Assembly (NCBI RefSeq): GCF_024703895.1
Contig: NZ_CP087968.1
Location: 930,001-994,000, forward strand
Length of the DNA stretch: 64,000 bases
Direction: 5' to 3'
Origin: Nocardioides sp. B-3
GTDB taxonomy: Bacteria; Actinomycetota; Actinomycetes; Propionibacteriales; Nocardioidaceae
The notes under the pieces were generated by a model. That model was not told where the DNA came from and did not search any database. It worked only from the letters and a program-made list of their open reading frames with translations. Each line of letters starts with the position of its first letter. The stretch's first letter is position 1. The position numbers and the translations under genes are program-made. Below are positions 59,153 through 64,000 of the stretch, piece by piece.

Positions 59153-62100
59153 CTATCCGGCGGCGAGGGCCTTGCGGATCCGCTGGTCGCTGACCGAGCC
59201 CTTGGTGCCGAGCTGCTGCGCCCACAGGGACACGCGATATTCCTCCAGCAGCCACCGCACCGCCCGCAGCCCCGCACTCGGGGGCCGACCCGGCGGCAGG
59301 GCAGCGACCCGGTGCAGCCAGGCGTCCTGCAGGTCGGCCATCTGGTCCATCAGCTGCCGGTCGCGCGCGACCTGCTCGTCGAGCCCGGCGCGACGGTGCT
59401 GCACCGCCGCGAGGTAGCGCGGGAACTCGCGGAGCTGGGCCGCCCCCGCCTCGCCGATGAAGCCGCGCGACATCAGCCGCTGCACCTGCGCCTTCATGTC
59501 GGTCAGCGCCGGCAGGGTCAGCAGCTCGGCCCGCCCGGACAGCTCCTTGTCGGTCGCGCGCCGGGCGCCGAGCACCTTGATCACGTCGTGGATCGTTGCC
59601 GTCACCGCGGCCGTGTGGTCGCGCTTCGCCTCGACCGGGGAGCTTGTCGTACGCCGTCTGGTCACGCACGACCGGACGCGCATCGACGAGGTCGCCGACC
59701 ACGGCGGCGCGGACGTCGTCCACCAGCTCCCCGACGGTCGGGTACGGCGACCCGACGAGCGCGAGCAGGCTGAACTGGTCGAGCCCCAGCTGGTCCACCG
59801 TCGGCGAGCCGCCGAGGGCGAGCAGCAGGAGGCGCCGTACGCCCGGGCGGTGGCGTGCGTCGGCCTCGGCGGCGGACGGGCACACCTGCAGGCCGACCGT
59901 GCCGCCCTCGTCGACGAGGGCCGGGAAGCCGCGCACCTCGTGGCCGGCGCGCAGCTGGGTGAAGGACTCGTCGATCGTGCCGAAGGTCCAGCTCGTCTGG
60001 CCGGTGGCGGAGACGCCCGAGTCGGCGGCCACGTCGGCGATCGCCTGCTCGAGGCTGGGCCGCAGCGGTGCCTTGAGCGACTCGAGGTCCTTGCCACGGG
60101 CAGCCTCGCCACCGGCCTCGTCGACGACCCTGAACGTCGGCTGCAGGTGGCCGGGGACCTTGCTCCAGTCCCACGCGTCGCGCGGGACGACGATGCCGGT
60201 CCGGCCGACGAGGTAGCGCTCGAGCGCGTCGAGCAGCGGCTCCGCACCGGCGGGTACGGCGGCGAGGAACTCGCGTGCCTTGTTGGGAGCCGGGACGAAG
60301 TTGACCCGCAGGTTCTTGGGCAGGCTGCGGATCAGCTCGGTGACGAGCTCCTCGCGCAGGCCGGGCACCAGCCGGGAGAAGTCCGTCGCCTCGACCCGGT
60401 TGAGGGTGGCGACCGGGACCTCGATCGTGAGTCCGTCGTCCTCGTGGCCGGGCTCGAAGTGATAGCTGATCGGGAAGGTCAGGCCGACCTCGTCGGAGTC
60501 GTGCCAGCTGGTCGGGAAGTCCGCCGCGCGGACCTCGCCGGCGCCTGCGTGGGTGAGCATCTCCGGGTCGAAGGTGAGCAGGTTGGGGCGCTTGTGGCGC
60601 TCGCGCTTCCACCACTGGTCGAAGTGCGCGCCGCTGACGACCTCGGCCCCGACGCGGGCGTCGTAGAAGTCGAAGAGCGTCTCCTCGTCGACCACGATGT
60701 CGCGCCGGCGGGCACGGTGCTCGAGCTCCTCCGCCTCGTCGAGCAGCTCGCGGTTGGTGTGGAAGAAGGCGTGCCGCGTGCGCCACTCCCCTGCACGAGT
60801 GCGTGCCGGATGAACAGCTCGCGTGACAGCGCCGGGTCGACCTTGCCGAAGGTGATGAGGCGGTCCGCGACGAGGGGTACGCCGTAGAGCGTGACCTTCT
60901 CGTAGGCCATCACCGCGACGCGCTTGGCCGACCAGTGCGGCTCGGAGTAGGTGCGCTTGACCGGGTGGCCGGCCAGCTTCTCGGCCCACTCGGGCTTGAT
61001 CGCGGCATTCTGACGGCCCCACAGGCGGCTCGTCTCGACGAGCTCGCCGGCCATCACGAAGGCCGGGTTGCGACCCTTGAGGACGCTGCCGGGGAAGATC
61101 GCGAAGCGGGCGCCGCGGGCACCGACGTACTCCCGCATCGGCTTGCGCTCGCCCTGTTTCGGGTTGGGCCCGCTCTTCGAGGGCTCCGATGTGGCTGAGG
61201 AGCCCGGAGAGCAGCGCCCGGTGGATGCCGTCGCCGTCGGGGAGGTCGGCGGGCTGGCCGAGGTCGACCTTCATCTCCTTGCACACCCGGCGCAGCTGCG
61301 ACTCGAAGTCCTGCCACTCGCGTACGCGCAGGTAGTTGAGGAACTCGCGCTTGCACATCCGCCGGAAGGCGCTCGAGCTCAGCTCGCGCTGCTGCTCCTT
61401 GATGTAGCGCCACAGGTTGAGCCAGGTGAGGAAGTCGGACGTCTCGTCCTTGAAGCGGGCGTGCTGCTGGTCGGACTGCGCCTGCATCTCCGCGGGTCGC
61501 TCGCGCGGGTCCCGGAGGCTGAGCGCGGCCGCGATGACGATCACCTCGCGCACGCAGCCGAGGCGCTCGGCCTCGAGGATCATCCGGCCGAGTCGCGGGT
61601 CGATCGGGAGGCGGGCGAGGCGGCGGCCGAGGTTGGTGAGGGTGGGTCCGGCAGGAGGCGGACTTGGTTTCGACACGCTCGCTGGCGCTCGCTGCTCAAC
61701 CAGCGTCGAGAGGGCGCCGAGCTCCTCGAGCAGCTCGACACCGGCCTTGATGTTGCGCTGGTCGGGCGGCTCCACGAACGGGAAGCGGGCGATGTCGCCG
61801 AGGCCCAGCGAGGTCATCTGCAGGATGACGCTGGCGAGGTTGGTGCGCAGGATCTCCGGGTCGGTGAACTCCGCGCGCCCCTCGAAGTCCTCCTCGGCGT
61901 AGAGCCGGATCGCGATGCCGGCCTCCACGCGACCGCAGCGCCCCGAGCGCTGGTTGGCGCTCGCCCGGCTGATCGGCTCGATCGGGAGCCGCTGCACCTT
62001 GGTCCGCAGCGAGTAGCGCGAGATCCGCGCGACGCCGGTGTCGATGACGTAGCGGATCCCCGGCACGGTCAGCGACGTCTCGGCCACGTTGGTGGCGAGC

Positions 62101-62966
62101 ACGATCCGGCGTACGGACATGTTGTGGCTGGAGAAGACCCGGTGCTGCTCGGCGGCCGACAGGCGGGAGTAGAGCGGGACGACCTCGAGCCGGTCGCTCT
62201 TGAGCGCGTCGAGGGCATCGGCGGTGTCGCGGATCTCGCGCTCGCCGGGCAGGAAGACGAGCACGTCGCCCGGCCCCTCGGCGGACAGCTCGCGGACCGC
62301 GGCGATGATCGCCTCGGTCTGGTCGCGCTGGATCGGCTCGCCCTCGTCGTCGTCCTCCGGGAGCTCGAGCAGCGGGCGGTAGCGCACCTCGACCGGGAAG
62401 GTCCGGCCGGTCACCTCGATGACCGGGGCGTCGAAGTGCTCGGCGAACCGCTCGACGTCGATGGTGGCGCTGGTGATGATGATCTTGAGGTCGGGCCGCC
62501 GCGGCAGCAGCCGCTTGAGGTAGCCGAGCAGGAAGTCGATGTTCAGCGAGCGCTCGTGCGCCTCGTCGATGATGATCGTGTCGTACTTGCGGAGCTGGCG
62601 GTCGCGTTGCAGCTCCGCCAGCAGGATGCCGTCGGTCATCAGCTTGACCCCTGGACTGGCGAGACGTGCGGTCCGTGAACCGCACCTGTAGCCGACCGGG
62701 TCCCCCAGCTCGGTGCCGAGCTCCTCGGCGATCCGCTCGGCCACGGAGCGGGCGGCGATCCGGCGGGGCTGGGTGTGCCCGATCAGCTTGCCCCCGTTGG
62801 CAGCACCGGCACCGCGCCCCATTTCCAGCAGAATCTTGGGCAGCTGGGTGGTCTTACCCGAGCCCGTCTCGCCGGCGATGATGACGACCTCGTGGTCGCG
62901 AATGGCGGCCGCGATGTCGTCACGGCGCGCAGAGACCGGGAGCGCGGGCGGGTAGGAGATCTGCAC
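59153..62966 (-). CDS. hrpA: ATP-dependent helicase HrpA
   Basis: About 1270 aa DEAH-box helicase acting on RNA or ribosomes. Motif [13 protein letters not shown], motif [14 protein letters not shown], motif [14 protein letters not shown], motif [16 protein letters not shown] and motif [14 protein letters not shown] are clear, then the helicase-associated and OB domains and the HrpA-specific C-terminal domain ending RKALAAG. GTG 62966. Compensating frame changes near 62680/62655 and further ones near 61170, 60795 and 59640. A REP-like element (61666-61710) is read in frame as [13 protein letters not shown]. Confidence 0.92.
61666..61710. repeat. REP-like element inside hrpA, translated
   Basis: GGTTTCGACACGCTCGCTGG followed by CGCTCGCTGCTCAACC resembles the REP-type palindromes common in actinobacterial intergenic regions. 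Here it lies within hrpA and stays in frame, adding about 15 residues between ELGALST and [14 protein letters not shown]. Confidence 0.7.
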
Positions 62967-63011
62967 AACCGGACCATTCTCGCGTATGCCGCAAGCCGAT
63001 TGCGCGCGCCC

Positions 63012-63605
63012 TCAGGTGAGGTCGACGAGCACGGGCAGGGAGAGGGCCAGCACGGACAGCAGCTCGTCGCGGGTCATCACCGACGGGTCGTCGGCCCACG
63101 CGAGCACCATCTCCTCGGTCATCGCCGACCACGCGCGTACGACGAGCCGCGACTGGGGCGTGTCCTTGACGATCTCCCCCACGGCGTCCTCACGGAAGAT
63201 GCGGTCGGTGAGGGCAGAACCGGCCCTGCTCGTAGAGCCCGCGGATCTCGTCGGTGCCGCCCGCGGCGGCCCGCACGAGGGAGCGGTAGAGGGTGGCGTT
63301 GTCGACGACGTAGTCGACGTAGACGCCCAGCGAGGCCAGCATCCGCTCCAGCGGCTCCCCTCGGCCGGTGGTGCGGTCTTCTCGACGAGGTCCTCGACGG
63401 CGTGCCGGATGACAGCGAGGCGGAAGTCCTGCTTGGAGCCGAAGTAGTGGTACATCAGGCCGCGCGAGACGCCGGCCTCCTCGGCCAGCACGTCGATGGA
63501 GATCTCGTCGACCGAGCGGCTCGCGAACAGCTGCACGCCCAGCTCCAGCAGCTGCGCGCGCCGGGCGTCGGGCGAGAGTCGGGTCCGCGCCGGAGAAGTG
63601 GTCAT
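63012..63605 (-). CDS. TetR-family regulator
   Basis: About 198 aa. HTH: LLELGVQLFASRSVDEISID then VLAEEAGVSRGLMYHYFGSK. The C-terminal ligand-binding part shows VYVDYVVDNATLYRSLVRAA. Frame changes near 63360 and 63215. ATG 63605 used. It is divergent from a flavin monooxygenase and probably controls it through a palindrome in the 48-base gap. Confidence 0.88.
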   Translation of the reverse strand: MTTSPARTRLSPDARRAQLLELGVQLFASRSVDEISIDVLAEEAGVSRGLMYHYFGSKQDFRLAVIRHAVEDLVEKTAPPAEGSRWSGCWPRWASTSTTSSTTPPSTAPSCGPPRAAPTRSAGSTSRAGSALTDRIFREDAVGEIVKDTPQSRLVVRAWSAMTEEMVLAWADDPSVMTRDELLSVLALSLPVLVDLT

Positions 63606-63615
63606 GCACACATCC

Positions 63616-63634
63616 TATTGACGGATATTCAATA
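63616..63634. promoter_or_regulatory. Candidate TetR operator
   Basis: TATTGA-CGGATAT-TCAATA, 6-base arms around 7 bases, in the divergent gap between TetR and the monooxygenase. An outer CTATTG/CAATAG pair adds weak support. Confidence 0.55.
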
Positions 63635-63653
63635 ACGCCAATAGTCTCCTCAC

Positions 63654-64000
63654 ATGACTCAGCGCACCACGCCCCTGCCCGCGTCCGTCGACCATCTCGT
63701 CATCGGCGCCGGCTTCGCCGGTCTGTGTACGGCGATCAAGCTGGCCGAGGCCGGCCGGGACGACTTCCCCGGTGATCGAGAAGGACGGTGGCATCGGCGG
63801 CACTCGGCGCGCCAACACCTACCCCGGCGCCGCCTGCGACGTTCCGAGCCAGCTCTACTCCTTCTCCTTCGCGCCCAACCCGAGCTGGTCGATGTCCTTC
63901 TCCCCCAGCGGGAGATCGAGGCCTACCTGCAGAAGGTGGCCGAGGACTCGGGCACGCTCGACCGCTTCGCCTTCGGCACCGAGCTGACCGAGGCCGGGTG
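63654..64000 (+). CDS. Flavin-binding monooxygenase (BVMO/FMO), 5' part
   Basis: The gene continues past the window. The FAD-binding motif is LVIGAGFAGLCTAIKLAEAG, then PVIEKDGGIGGTRRANTYPG and ACDVPSQLYSFSFAPNPSWS, the pattern of Baeyer-Villiger monooxygenases; in most members GGT is followed by Trp, where Arg stands here. The BVMO fingerprint is beyond the edge. Frame changes near 63768 and 63905. ATG 63654. Confidence 0.88.
   Translation, partial: MTQRTTPLPASVDHLVIGAGFAGLCTAIKLAEAGRDDFPGDREGRWHRRHSARQHLPRRRLRRSEPALLLLLRAQPELVDVLLPQREIEAYLQKVAEDSGTLDRFAFGTELTEAG

Noticed and set aside
61068..62678. 536-codon plus-strand open frame
   Set aside because: Antisense to hrpA motifs, so a shadow frame.

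Overview
The window comes from the chromosome of a high-GC actinobacterium, most likely a Nocardioides-like member of the Nocardioidaceae. The evidence is the strong GC bias, many GTG starts and ATGA-coupled operons, a HemQ/HemY heme branch, a hemE-DUF3000-ribonuclease D block, glmU/prs/rplY/pth, separate LigC and LigD-polymerase proteins, and WXG100-type secretion proteins. Most genes are ordinary housekeeping or catabolic genes.

Sequence quality dominates the reading. Roughly 70 single-base frame changes interrupt otherwise well-conserved proteins, including essential ones (pth, rplY, prs, glmU, hemE). I treat them as sequence errors, give each gene its full conserved extent, and state where the frame changes. 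About fifteen genes read cleanly.

Layout. 0-2.6 kb: tail of an unknown protein, an LCP-like protein, pth, rplY. 2.7-6.4 kb: ABC-2 exporter with a MarR regulator and a divergent DinB/maleylpyruvate isomerase-like gene around a palindromic operator. 6.4-11.9 kb: lactate island (GntR regulator, operator, lactate permease, lutABC). 11.9-14.5 kb: prs and glmU. 14.5-18.7 kb: a membrane protein and two ABC ATPase/permease pairs. 18.9-22.3 kb: secreted lipase, small kinase, tRNA-Gln and two type VII secretion-type genes. 22.4-30.4 kb: LigC, a Usp-like protein, glycosyltransferase, Stealth phosphotransferase, sulfotransferase, a DUF559 protein bracketed by repeats, and the LigD-type polymerase. 30.4-39 kb: three paralogous exported lipoproteins around msrB and a cell-surface sugar cluster (methyltransferase, nucleotide-sugar dehydrogenase, GT2, epimerase, polytopic membrane protein). 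39-42 kb: hemQ, hemY and a DUF4349 lipoprotein. 42.1-50 kb: organosulfur scavenging (flavin reductase, two LLM monooxygenases, three acyl-CoA-dehydrogenase-like flavoproteins, LysR). 50-56.5 kb: NYN/LOTUS protein, TetR with an ABC drug exporter, hemE, DUF3000, rnd. 56.5-64 kb: solute-binding lipoprotein, PemK/MazF-like protein, unknown protein, hrpA, TetR and the start of a flavin monooxygenase.

The least explained material is small: a modular family of intergenic palindromes at three loci, other long near-perfect palindromes filling gene ends, a repeat pair bracketing the DUF559 gene, a REP-like element read in frame inside hrpA, and the three-member lipoprotein family. I found no CRISPR array, phage, transposase or clearly novel multi-gene defence system.
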